A DNA stretch of 64,000 bases from Agromyces protaetiae (GTDB lineage: Bacteria; Actinomycetota; Actinomycetes; Actinomycetales; Microbacteriaceae). Below are positions 51,193 through 59,465 of this stretch, piece after piece (position 1 is the stretch's first letter; every line of letters begins with the position of its first letter). Position numbers and translations under genes: made by a program. The notes below the pieces were generated by a model. That model saw nothing but the letters and a program-made list of their open reading frames with translations. It ran no database searches and had not been told where the DNA came from. Location of the stretch: NCBI RefSeq assembly GCF_004135405.1, contig NZ_CP035491.1, positions 930,001-994,000 of the forward strand. Reading direction: 5' to 3'.

Positions 51193-52614
51193 CTACTCGG
51201 CGGCGGCCGACGAGGTCGCCTTCGCAGGCTCGTTCGCCGCCGGCACCTTCACGAAGAGCATGAGCACGAGACCGGCCGCGAGCACGATGACGATGCCGAG
51301 GATGCCCCAGTACGTCGCGCCCGCGATGCCGATGAACGCCGCCCAGAGGAGCGGCGAGAGGAAGCTCGCCGCACGACCCGTCGTCGCGTAGAGGCCGAAG
51401 ATCTCGCTCTCCTTGCCGGCCGGAGTGACGCGCGCGAGGAACGACCGCGACGCCGCCTGCGCCGGCCCGACGAAGAGGCACAGGATGAGGCCGAACACCC
51501 AGAACACGGGCTTGCCGAAGTCGTGGAGGAAGAAGACCGCGAGCGCCGCCACCACGAGGCCCGTGAGCGCCGTGATGATGACCGCGCGGGCGCCGAACCT
51601 GTCGTCGAAGAGCCCCGCGAGGATCGTCGACAGGCCCGCCACGAGGTTCGCCGCGATGCCGAAGATGAGCACCTCGTTCGACGTGAAGCGGAACGCGACC
51701 GCCGCGAGCACCGCACCGAACGTGAACACGCCCGCGAGGCCGTCGCGGAACACCGCACTCGCGAGGAGGAACCAGAACGTCGGGCGCGAGTTCTTCCAGA
51801 GGCCCACGATGTCGCGGAAGAGCACGACGTAGCTCTTGAAGAACGGCACCTTCTCACGGTGTGCGGCGGGCGGCGCCTCGGGCACGAACGCGAAGATCGG
51901 CCACGCGAACACGATCGCCCAGACGGCGCAGCCGACGGCGATCACGCGATAGGCGAGGCCGTCGTCGGTCGGCATGCCCCACCAGTCGAACGCCGTCGCG
52001 ACGACGACGAGGACGAGCGCGACGATGCCGCCGATGTAGCCGAGACCCCAGCCGAGACCCGAGACCTTGCCGACCGTCTTCGGCGTCGACACCTGCACGA
52101 GCATGGCGTTGTAGTTGACGCCCGCGATCTCGCTGAACACGCTGCCCGCTGCGATGAGGCCGACACCGAGCACGAAGTAGGCGGGATCGGCCTGCACGAA
52201 GAAGAGCCCGAACATCGAGAGGACGAGCAGGAGCGTCGAGCCGCCCAGCCACAGCTTGCGGCGCCCCGTGACATCCGCCCGCTGTCCGAGCACCGGCGCG
52301 AGGATCGCGATCAGGATGCCCGCGATCGTGACGGCCCAGCCGAGCCCGCTCGCGAGATCGGCGAGCCCGGCGTCCTTCGCGGGATCGCCTTCGGGCAGAG
52401 CCGCGACCGCCGGCGAGAGGAAGCTGTCGCTCGTGAGATAGAGCGCCGTGAAGACGAAGGTCAGGATGACCGAGTTGAACGGCTGCGTCGCCCAGTCCCA
52501 CAGCGCCCACGAGAAGACCTGCTTGCGGGGCACCTTGCGGTCGCCCTGCAGGTCGAGGCCCATGATGCGGATGGCTCCGCTGTCGGCGGTGGGGGGAGGG
52601 GGAGCGGCGGTCAT
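51193..52614 (-). CDS. MFS transporter, Atg22/UMF1-like
   Basis: A 473-aa major-facilitator protein with about 12 hydrophobic segments. The opening KVPRKQVFSWALWDWATQPFNSVILTFVFT and the loop ADVTGRRKLWLGGSTLLL are characteristic of the UMF1/Atg22-like group. Substrates of bacterial members are poorly known. Its stop is 15 nt from the sirB start on the same strand, but sirB appears to have its own promoter. No special regulatory signal was seen. Confidence 0.8.
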   Translation of the reverse strand: MTAAPPPPTADSGAIRIMGLDLQGDRKVPRKQVFSWALWDWATQPFNSVILTFVFTALYLTSDSFLSPAVAALPEGDPAKDAGLADLASGLGWAVTIAGILIAILAPVLGQRADVTGRRKLWLGGSTLLLVLSMFGLFFVQADPAYFVLGVGLIAAGSVFSEIAGVNYNAMLVQVSTPKTVGKVSGLGWGLGYIGGIVALVLVVVATAFDWWGMPTDDGLAYRVIAVGCAVWAIVFAWPIFAFVPEAPPAAHREKVPFFKSYVVLFRDIVGLWKNSRPTFWFLLASAVFRDGLAGVFTFGAVLAAVAFRFTSNEVLIFGIAANLVAGLSTILAGLFDDRFGARAVIITALTGLVVAALAVFFLHDFGKPVFWVFGLILCLFVGPAQAASRSFLARVTPAGKESEIFGLYATTGRAASFLSPLLWAAFIGIAGATYWGILGIVIVLAAGLVLMLFVKVPAANEPAKATSSAAAE

Positions 52615-52862
52615 GTCGTCAGTCTCATTCGGTCGGGTGAACGGCTGGTGACGGATGCCGCGGGGCCCGCGCCATCCGCCGGTCCGCGCCGCCTCGGGCA
52701 GGCGGTCGATCATCGGCGATCTGCGGAGACTGTACTCCTTCGCGCGCGGCGGCGCGCGGAACTCCCGACGGGTCACATGAACGGGGGGTCACCGTCCGGT
52801 GAAGACCCGAGCGCAGCTCGTCTACGATCGATCGAGTGATCAACGGTGCGCGGGGAGGGTCG

Positions 52863-54362
52863 ATGGCTGACGGTTCGAGGCGACGGCTCCGCCTGCTCAG
52901 CGGCCTGGTGGTCGCGGGATTCGCGGTGGCGTCGCTCGTCTTCGCCGCGCTCGAGCCCGCTGCAGCCGACCCGGCCCTCACCTACGACTCCATCCCCTCG
53001 GGTCGATACCCCATCGATCTCGACGCCAGTCCCGACGGCGCCTACCTCTTCGTCATCTCGCGCGGCGATGGCGGCGACGCCGATCTCCGCGTCTACGACA
53101 CGACCACGTTCGCCGAGCTGGATGTCGTCACGTTCGGCCCCGAGGCGTCGTTCAACCCGACTGCGGTGGAGGTGACGCCCGACGGCGCCCAAGTGTGGGT
53201 GTCCTTCTACAACCCGGGCGAGGTGCGGGTGTACTCGGCCGCCGACCTCATCGCGGGCGGTGCACCGGCGCCGCAAGTGATCACGGGCGGCGGCGGGTTC
53301 GTCGATCTCGCCGAAGACCCCGCCGGTCAGTACGTCTACGCGGCGACCCTGTTCAACCCGCAGTACCAGTTCTCGACGGCCGACCCCCTCGCCCCGCCGC
53401 GCACGATCGACGTGCCCAACGGCTCGCGCGGGGTCGCGGCCCGCGACGACGGCACCAGCATCTACTTCACCTCGTACGCGCCGACGCCCGCCGGAGGCGT
53501 GCAGGCCGTCGACGTCGCAGGTGACGGGTCGCTCTCGCTCGGCGGGTTCACCGTCACCGGCGACCTCCCGTGGGGCATCGCCTACCTGCCCGATGTCGAC
53601 CGGGTGCTGAGCGCCAACTCGGGCGACCCGACCTCCCTCGCGGGGTTCGCGGGCGACGGGTCCGGCACGGTCAACATCGTTCCCGTCGATTGCGGACCGC
53701 GTCTGGTCGATGGCACGGCCGACGGCTCGCGCGCGTACGTCGCCTGTCTCACGGGCGGCATCATCGGCCTGTCGTACGCGACGGTCCCGCCCGTCGGCGA
53801 ACGCGTCCAGATCGGCGACAACGTCGAGTCGGTCGAAGTGGTCGCCTCGGGCGACGGTGCAGCGCAGCGCCTCTACGCGACGAGCGGCGGAAGCAACCAG
53901 GTGCTGGTCTTCACCCGGCCCGTGGTGACGGCTACCGGCGATCTCACGGTCGAGGAGGGGCAGACGGCGACGTTCGGCGCGACCGCCGACGGATTCTGGC
54001 AGCGAAGCCGTTGGCAGTCGAGCACCGACGGCGGTGCGACGTGGGCCGACCTTCCCGGAGCCGCAGCCGAGAGCCTCACCGTCGACGGCACGCTCGCCGC
54101 ATCGGGCACCCGGTTCCGGCTCGTCGCATCGAGCGCGTTCTTCGACGACGTCGCGAGTGAACCCATGCTCCTCACCGTGAACCCGGCGCCGGCCCCTCCG
54201 CCGGAGCCGCCGTGCTCCGACGGGCCCGGCTGTCTCCCGTCGACGGGCGCCGACCCGGCCGTGCCCGCGATGCTCGGCACCGCGTTCGTCGCGGTGGGAC
54301 TCGTGTTCGCAGTGATCGCTGCTGGCGGCCGGAGGCGTCGGCCCCGGGACATCCGCCGTTAG
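52863..54362 (+). CDS. LPXTG-anchored beta-propeller surface protein
   Basis: A 499-aa exported protein. The signal peptide ends near PAAAD. The body has repeated YVTN-type propeller blades (PSGRYPIDLDASPDGAYLFVIS, EVTPDGAQVWVSFYNPGEVRVYS), then an Ig-like segment (VEEGQTATFGATADGFWQRSRWQSSTDGGATWADLPG). The C-terminus is LPSTG, a hydrophobic segment and RRRRP, a classical sortase signal. ATG 52863 is chosen with GGGGAGGG just upstream; GTG 52836, 7 nt after TACGAT, is an alternative adding nine residues. The stop overlaps the convergent kinase stop (TTAG). Confidence 0.82.
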   Translation: MADGSRRRLRLLSGLVVAGFAVASLVFAALEPAAADPALTYDSIPSGRYPIDLDASPDGAYLFVISRGDGGDADLRVYDTTTFAELDVVTFGPEASFNPTAVEVTPDGAQVWVSFYNPGEVRVYSAADLIAGGAPAPQVITGGGGFVDLAEDPAGQYVYAATLFNPQYQFSTADPLAPPRTIDVPNGSRGVAARDDGTSIYFTSYAPTPAGGVQAVDVAGDGSLSLGGFTVTGDLPWGIAYLPDVDRVLSANSGDPTSLAGFAGDGSGTVNIVPVDCGPRLVDGTADGSRAYVACLTGGIIGLSYATVPPVGERVQIGDNVESVEVVASGDGAAQRLYATSGGSNQVLVFTRPVVTATGDLTVEEGQTATFGATADGFWQRSRWQSSTDGGATWADLPGAAAESLTVDGTLAASGTRFRLVASSAFFDDVASEPMLLTVNPAPAPPPEPPCSDGPGCLPSTGADPAVPAMLGTAFVAVGLVFAVIAAGGRRRRPRDIRR

Positions 54363-55201
54363 AACCCCACCTCCCCCACGAGCTCGCCGAACAGCTCCTC
54401 GGCGTCGCACTCGAGCCGCTGCCGCGTGAACCACGCGCACACGTTGACGCAATCGCGATGCAGGAGGTCGAACCCGCTCGGATTCGCGATGAGGTCGACG
54501 ACCTGCGGCAGGTCGATCGCGACGACGCGCCCCTCGTGCACGAGCAGGTTGTACGGCGAGAGGTCGCCGTGAGTGAGTCCTGCCCGGGCGAGCAGGCGCA
54601 TGAACTCGACGACCTGCCGGAAGAGGTCGTAGAGCTCCGAGGCATCCGCTCGCACTTGCGCGAGCCGGGGCGCGGCGACGCGACCCGAGCCGATGAACTC
54701 CATGAGCACTTCGGTCTCGTGCACCTGGACGGGGTAGGGCACGGGCGCGCCGAGCGACCACAGCCGCGAGAGCGCCGCGAACTCGGCGGTCGCCCACTCG
54801 ACGCGCGCGACCGCACGGCCGAACGTCGTCGACTTCTCGACGGCGCGCACGTCACGGCTGCGGCGGATGCCTCGGCCCTCGGTGTAGATCGCCGAGCGGT
54901 GGAAGTCGCTCTGCTCGGGGCCGCGGTAGCGTTTGGCGGCGAGGATGACCGATGGGCCGGTCCCGGGCACGGCCCGTTCGATGAGGTGCAGGTCGGCCTC
55001 TTTGCCGGTCTTGACGACGCCGAGTTCGGTGTCGATCGCGGCGGCGCTCGTCACGACCCAGTCGGGGCGCGGCTCCGGACCGCGCTCGGTGGGGATGGTC
55101 GCCGGCCACGTCGACCAGCGTTGGCCCTCGGTCGGTTCCTGCGTCTGGAACATGAGGGAGGCGGCGTCGAACGCGTCGACGCCGAAGGGTGTGGATGTCA
55201 C
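54359..55201 (-). CDS. RIO-type protein kinase
   Basis: A 280-aa cytoplasmic RIO-like serine kinase. The nucleotide loop lies in ELGVVKTGKEADLHLIE, the ATP lysine in VILAAKRYRG, the catalytic loop is LTHGDLSPYNLL and the metal Asp lies in VVAIDLPQVVDL; all key residues are present. Target unknown. GTG 55201 has AGGAGA about 9 nt upstream. Just before it on the same strand is a 19-codon frame with its own Shine-Dalgarno, a possible leader peptide. Confidence 0.88.
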   Translation of the reverse strand: MTSTPFGVDAFDAASLMFQTQEPTEGQRWSTWPATIPTERGPEPRPDWVVTSAAAIDTELGVVKTGKEADLHLIERAVPGTGPSVILAAKRYRGPEQSDFHRSAIYTEGRGIRRSRDVRAVEKSTTFGRAVARVEWATAEFAALSRLWSLGAPVPYPVQVHETEVLMEFIGSGRVAAPRLAQVRADASELYDLFRQVVEFMRLLARAGLTHGDLSPYNLLVHEGRVVAIDLPQVVDLIANPSGFDLLHRDCVNVCAWFTRQRLECDAEELFGELVGEVGF

Positions 55202-55251
55202 GGTGTGGTGTCTCCTGATGGGGAGGCCACCGCGCGCCCGAGCGGGCGGGT

Positions 55252-55311
55252 CTAGCGTGCGGCCTCGAAGTGAAGGGTGTCTGCTGAGCGCTCGACAATG
55301 ACTGCGTTCAT
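55252..55311 (-). CDS. Possible 19-aa leader peptide upstream of the RIO kinase
   Basis: ATG 55311 to TAG 55252 encodes MNAVIVERSADTLHFEAAR. AAGGGAG lies 6 nt before the ATG, a better Shine-Dalgarno than that of many real genes here. A short GCCCG/CGGGC hairpin lies between its stop and the kinase site. Could be a leader peptide or small protein; only conservation in relatives would prove it. Confidence 0.5.
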   Translation of the reverse strand: MNAVIVERSADTLHFEAAR

Positions 55312-55404
55312 CGTTCGCTCCCTTCACTCGATGCCGGATGCCTCGGGCTCACGCCGCACGAGGCTCCAGCGATGCTACGCCGCGCGGGGCCCCGCGTCTA
55401 CGGG

Positions 55405-55410
55405 TAGGTT
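55405..55410 (+). promoter_or_regulatory. -10 element, leaderless promoter
   Basis: TAGGTT ends 6 nt before ATG 55417. Confidence 0.55.
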
Positions 55411-55416
55411 CGGAGC

Positions 55417-56034
55417 ATGCCGCCGCCTGCCGACGCAGAGCGCACGGTCGTCCTCGTCGAAGGGGTGAGCGACCGGCGGGCGCTCGCGGCGCTCGACGTG
55501 CGGCTCGGGCGGCCGCTGCACGCCGCAGGCGTCGAGATCGTGTCGATGGACGGCGTGACCAATCTGCGGCACGCGCTCGCCGGGTTGCGCGGCGGTCCGG
55601 CCGGCTCGCCGCTGCCCCGCGTGCTCGGTCTCTTCGACGTCGGCGAGTTGCCGACAGTGGTGCGGATGCTCCTCGAGGCCGGGTTCCCCGGCGCCGAGGT
55701 GTTCGCACGCCCCGTGCACGACGTCTCGGAGGTCGAGGTCCTCGAACGGCTCGGCTTCTTCGCGTGCGTGCTCGACCTGGAGGACGAATTGATTCGAGCG
55801 GTCGGCGCCGATCTCGTCGAGGAGGTGCTCCTCGCGACGGGCGAGCTCGACCTGTTCCGGAAGTTCCAGAACCAGCCCGCGCAGCGCGAGCGGCCCGTCG
55901 AGGCGCAACTCCGCCGCTTCGCGGGCACGACGGCCGGCCGCAAGCTGCGCTTCGCCGAGCAGCTCGTCGACGTGCTGCCGGTCGACCGTGTGCCGAGCCC
56001 GCTGCTCGCGCTCGTGGAGGCGGCGGTCTCTTGA
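55417..56034 (+). CDS. Stand-alone TOPRIM-domain protein
   Basis: A 205-aa protein. RTVVLVEGVSDRRALAALDVRLG is the TOPRIM/OLD-type strand-loop with the conserved Glu, and VLGLFDVGELPTVVRMLLEAG occupies the place of the DxD strand, with only one clear Asp. LFRKFQNQPAQRERPVEAQLRRFAGTTAGRKLRFAEQLVD is a helical C-terminal part also seen in OLD-family TOPRIM proteins. There is no ATPase domain or partner gene beside it. Leaderless ATG start. A nuclease or primase-like role is possible but unproven. Confidence 0.7.
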   Translation: MPPPADAERTVVLVEGVSDRRALAALDVRLGRPLHAAGVEIVSMDGVTNLRHALAGLRGGPAGSPLPRVLGLFDVGELPTVVRMLLEAGFPGAEVFARPVHDVSEVEVLERLGFFACVLDLEDELIRAVGADLVEEVLLATGELDLFRKFQNQPAQRERPVEAQLRRFAGTTAGRKLRFAEQLVDVLPVDRVPSPLLALVEAAVS

Positions 56035-56087
56035 TAGGCAGGTGGGTGGACATGCGTCAGCGAGAGGTCCGGCTCTCGGGGATCGCG

Positions 56088-56399
56088 TCAATGTCGTGGC
56101 ACTCGGGCATCTGACCTGGCGCTGAGGTCGTCGCTCGTTACGTCGTCGCTCGCTACGTAGCTGAAGAGTTCTCCGGGCGTCGTGTCGAGCGCCTCGCAGA
56201 TCGCCGTCAACGTCGTGAACCGTACCGCGCGGGCCTTGCCCGTCTTCAGGATCGAAAGGTTCGCGAGCGTCACGCCGATCCGTTCGGAGAGCTCGGTGAG
56301 TGTCATCCCGCGTCGCTCGAGCACCTCCGCGAGGTGGACGACGATGCGATGGTCATGGTCGTGGTCTTGCTCGCCGGCCGCGGTCGGGTCAGACGACAC
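56088..56399 (-). CDS. Cro/C1-type HTH regulator paired with DUF2975 protein
   Basis: A 103-aa DNA-binding protein of the YozG kind: HLAEVLERRGMTLTELSERIGVTLANLSILKTGKARAVRFTTLTAICEALDTTPGELFSYV. A His/Asp-rich lead (EQDHDHDHR) precedes the helix-turn-helix. It overlaps the upstream membrane-protein gene by 11 nt; the pairing of such regulators with DUF2975 proteins is widespread. It may bind the inverted repeat at 57080. Confidence 0.82.
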   Translation of the reverse strand: MSSDPTAAGEQDHDHDHRIVVHLAEVLERRGMTLTELSERIGVTLANLSILKTGKARAVRFTTLTAICEALDTTPGELFSYVASDDVTSDDLSARSDARVPRH

Positions 56400-57069
56400 C
56401 GTCGGCCTCCGACTTCAAGCGGGCCCCCTCGCGGAACGCGACGGCGATCGTGCCTGCGACCACGCCGAGCGCGAGGAAGATCCATGGCCAGTCGGGGAAA
56501 TCGATGCCGACCGCCGAGTAGTCGCCGCCGAGCGGCCAGCCGCCGGCGTCGTCGCCGAATGACATCGCTCGGGCGAGCGTGCTGAGCACTCTGACGGCGA
56601 CGGTGTCGAGCACGCCCTGGAGTACTCCTCCGACGATGAGCACGACGCCGAGCCCGGCCCACGCGCGAATACCGCGCGAGGTGAATGGGTCGCCCGACGC
56701 GATCTCCCGGATGGCCCGGGTGACGAGGATCGTCGCGGACAGCACGGTCAGCAGATGCACGAACGTGGGCAGCGCGCACAGCACTCGGACGCCGAACCCC
56801 AGGTCGGTGAGGTCTGCGGTCGCGCCCTCGCGGAGGTCGGCCTGGAGGAGTTGCGGCAGGCTCGAGAGCGCCTGGTGCGATTCGAAGTCGCCGGCGAGCG
56901 CGTTGATGAAGAAGAGGCCGGTGAGAATCGAGAAGATGCCCAACGCGTCGAACAGGATCGCGAATGCGGCGATCACGCCGATGAGCCCTTTGCCCAGCTG
57001 GATGCGGAGTGCCCGGCGCCGGACGCCCGTGCGCTCTGCGGTGCGCTCTACGGTTTCAGTGGCCGACAT
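56389..57069 (-). CDS. DUF2975-family membrane protein
   Basis: A 226-aa protein with four probable membrane segments (GLIGVIAAFAILFDALGIFSIL, FVHLLTVLSATILVTRAIREI, AGLGVVLIVGGVLQGVLD, WIFLALGVVAGTIAVAF). IREIASGDPFTSRGIRAW is the DUF2975 signature. Function unknown. AGGAG precedes ATG 57069 by 6 nt. Transcribed with the HTH gene at 56399 from a promoter containing the inverted repeat at 57080. Confidence 0.8.
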   Translation of the reverse strand: MSATETVERTAERTGVRRRALRIQLGKGLIGVIAAFAILFDALGIFSILTGLFFINALAGDFESHQALSSLPQLLQADLREGATADLTDLGFGVRVLCALPTFVHLLTVLSATILVTRAIREIASGDPFTSRGIRAWAGLGVVLIVGGVLQGVLDTVAVRVLSTLARAMSFGDDAGGWPLGGDYSAVGIDFPDWPWIFLALGVVAGTIAVAFREGARLKSEADGVV

Positions 57070-57079
57070 CCGAGCTCCT

Positions 57080-57114
57080 CTTATCGTTTCTCAGTAATAT
57101 TGACAAACGATAAG
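57080..57114. promoter_or_regulatory. Operator-like inverted repeat before the DUF2975 operon
   Basis: CTTATCGTTT (57080-57089) and AAACGATAAG (57105-57114) are perfect 10-bp arms around an AT-rich 15-nt spacer. Likely binding site of the HTH protein encoded by the operon. Confidence 0.65.
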
Positions 57115-57139
57115 CGAGCGGTTGATCGGGCGCAAGGCC

Positions 57140-58675
57140 TCACCCGCACCAGTCCGACGAGCCGCCGTTCTGCACGCGCACGACGCGGCCGTCGGCGAGG
57201 TCGACGACGGTCGTGAGCCGGTCGACGAGCGACGGGTCGTGCGGGTAGCCGTCGGCCAGTGAACCGACCGCGGCGGTCTCGACCGACATGAGGCGCCCGT
57301 TGGGCGAGACGCACCAGTCGAGCAGTCGGCTGCCGTCGCCGGTCGCGTAGCGCACGGCGGTTCCGGCGGCGTCGACGCGGGCAAGGAGCGAGCGCGCCGC
57401 GACCCCGCCGGCACCGTCGTCGACCGTGAGGAGCACTTCGAGCACGTGCGTGCCGTCGGCGTCGAGCTGGCGCACTTTGCCCGGGTACGCCTCGTCGGGC
57501 AGCTCGGCGCGGGGCAGCACGTTGTCGCTGCCTTCGCCGGTTGCGAGGTCGATGAGGGTGCCGCGGTCGGGGTCGGCGACGACGAGGGTCGTCGTTCCGG
57601 GCAGGATGCCTCGGAGCTCGCTGTGTGCTCCGAGCGGCGCGGGCGGCGCGAGCCCGAGGGCGTCGACGACGAAGAGCGCGCCGTCGACGTCGCGCACGAC
57701 GAGCGAGGTCGTGCCGGGCACGAAGATCCAACTCGAGACCTCGAGCGGGGCACCGTCGGCGCCGAGCACGGGTTCGGGCGCCGCGTTCTGCCCCGAGACG
57801 TCGAGCGTGAAGAGCGCGTTGCGATAGGTCGGCTCGCTCGCGCCCGGCACGGCTCGGCCCGTGAACGTGAAGGCGATGAGCGGATGCGTCGTGGAGCCGC
57901 CGATGTCACGGACCACCCCGGGTTCGGGCAGCCCGACGGTCTGCACGTCGTCGCCGATGCCCGCGACGCGGAGTGAGTTCGTGTCGTCGTCCTCGACCGC
58001 GACGGCGACCACGACGTCGCCCGCGTGCGCGAAGGACTGCAGGCGCGGCGCGTCGAGCACCTCGGTCGGTTCGGGCTCGGTCGTGGTCGAGCGCTGGATG
58101 ACGTCGGGTTCGCCCGACGGGCTGCGGCGCACGAGGGTGTAGATCGGTTCGTCGGCCGTCGTGAACGCGTACGAGATCGTCGAGGGGGCCGGCTGGGCGA
58201 CGCCGACGACGCCGTCCACCGTGACGGTCACGTCTTCGTCGTAGGCGAGCGGGCGGGCGAACTCGACGACGAGGCGATCGCCGTCGACCGTGAGCGAGGC
58301 CGGTTCGTCGGGGCTGATGTGCACCTCGCCGTCGACGCGGTCGACACGCTGGTTGAGTTGGAGCACGACGCGCGATCCCGCGACCGCCGTCACGCGTTGC
58401 ACGTCGACGGCGGCATCGACGAGCTTCGGTCCCTGCGCGAGGCTCGCGAAGCCGAGGGCTGCGGATGCCGCGGCGAGCACGCCGATCGTCGCGACGAGCC
58501 CGATGCGGAAGCGGCGGACGTCGGTCGGCGGCCCGGTCGGCGTATCGGGACTCATCGTGCCCGATCCGCGCGTTCGGCGCGTAGCGCGGAGCACGTCGCG
58601 CTCGCGCCGGTCGACCGGCTCGCGCGGATCGCCCCAGCCCCCACCGTCGTCCCAGCCGTCGGGGTCAGTAGACAT
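57140..58675 (-). CDS. Uncharacterised membrane-anchored beta-rich protein
   Basis: Not recognised. 511 aa: a charged cytoplasmic lead of about 55 residues, one membrane segment (LVATIGVLAAASAALGFASLA), then a strand-rich domain (LVDAAVDVQRVTAVAGSRVVLQLNQRVDRVDGEVHISPDEPASL, similar to bacterial Ig-like domains) and repeated blade-like sequences (TTTLVVADPDRGTLIDLATG) suggesting a propeller. Cys occurs in DWCVSPNG and the C-terminal SSDWCG. Its 5' end overlaps the DUF1980 gene by 11 nt, so it belongs to that transcription unit. Confidence 0.7.
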   Translation of the reverse strand: MSTDPDGWDDGGGWGDPREPVDRRERDVLRATRRTRGSGTMSPDTPTGPPTDVRRFRIGLVATIGVLAAASAALGFASLAQGPKLVDAAVDVQRVTAVAGSRVVLQLNQRVDRVDGEVHISPDEPASLTVDGDRLVVEFARPLAYDEDVTVTVDGVVGVAQPAPSTISYAFTTADEPIYTLVRRSPSGEPDVIQRSTTTEPEPTEVLDAPRLQSFAHAGDVVVAVAVEDDDTNSLRVAGIGDDVQTVGLPEPGVVRDIGGSTTHPLIAFTFTGRAVPGASEPTYRNALFTLDVSGQNAAPEPVLGADGAPLEVSSWIFVPGTTSLVVRDVDGALFVVDALGLAPPAPLGAHSELRGILPGTTTLVVADPDRGTLIDLATGEGSDNVLPRAELPDEAYPGKVRQLDADGTHVLEVLLTVDDGAGGVAARSLLARVDAAGTAVRYATGDGSRLLDWCVSPNGRLMSVETAAVGSLADGYPHDPSLVDRLTTVVDLADGRVVRVQNGGSSDWCG

Positions 58676-59465
58676 ACGGCTGCTCCGGCTCGTCGGTCGG
58701 CTCGACCGAGTCGGGCACGAGCACGAGTCCGTCGCCGCCCGACGGGTCGCGCGCGAAACCGCCCGTCGCGTCGACCCAGTCGTCGGCGACGAAGCGGTCC
58801 TTCCAGCCCGGCAGGTGCACGGGCACGCCGATCGGCTGCGCGTCGACCGCGCAGCACGTCACCTTGAAGCGTGCGACGTAAAACGTGTCGTCGGGGTCGC
58901 CCGGTGCGGGAGCGACGAAGCCCGTGAGCGTCGCCGTCTGCCCGTCGAACGCTGCGGGATCGTCGACCTGGCGGATGAGGAGCGCCCAGTCCTTGATCGT
59001 GAAGGTCGACGGATCGGCGCCCGTGAGGCTCGGCGCATCGCCCGCGAGGTCGGCGCTCGTGCGGTCGACGTCGCGCTGCACGGCCGTCTGCGCGGTGAGC
59101 GTCGCTGGCGGGAAGACGAGGAGCGCGACGATCGAGGCGGCCACGATCACGAGGGCGGCGATCGCGCCGAGCGTGCGGCGAGCGATGGATGTCTCGGACG
59201 AGGCATCCGTCTCGTGGTCGTGATCGTGCTCATGCTCGACGTGCCCGTCGCCGTGCCCATGCGCGTCGTCGATCCCGCGCGGTGCGAGCGCGAGCGCCGC
59301 GAGCGCGAAGACGCCACCGATGACCGCCATGATCGCCGTGAACTCGAAGTAGCGCGGGTGGATGTAGAGCCCGAGCTGCCCGGTGAGGGCGAGCCACACG
59401 GTCGCGACGACGCCCACGAGGGTCAGCGCGACGCCCTTCCATCGGGCGACGAGATTAGGCCACAA
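58665..59465 (-). CDS. TIGR03943/DUF1980-type partner of a predicted permease
   Basis: A 266-aa protein with two N-terminal membrane segments (VALTLVGVVATVWLALTGQLGLYI, FTAIMAVIGGVFALAALAL), a His-rich loop (DDAHGHGDGHVEHEHDHDH), another segment and an external C-terminal domain (DWALLIRQVDDPAAFDGQTATLTGFVAPAP, RFKVTCCAVDAQPIGVPVHL). This matches the TIGR03943 family that accompanies DUF318 permeases. It starts at TTG 59465, 11 nt inside the permease gene. The His-rich loop suggests a metal link. Function not established. Confidence 0.78.
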   Translation of the reverse strand: MWPNLVARWKGVALTLVGVVATVWLALTGQLGLYIHPRYFEFTAIMAVIGGVFALAALALAPRGIDDAHGHGDGHVEHEHDHDHETDASSETSIARRTLGAIAALVIVAASIVALLVFPPATLTAQTAVQRDVDRTSADLAGDAPSLTGADPSTFTIKDWALLIRQVDDPAAFDGQTATLTGFVAPAPGDPDDTFYVARFKVTCCAVDAQPIGVPVHLPGWKDRFVADDWVDATGGFARDPSGGDGLVLVPDSVEPTDEPEQPYVY

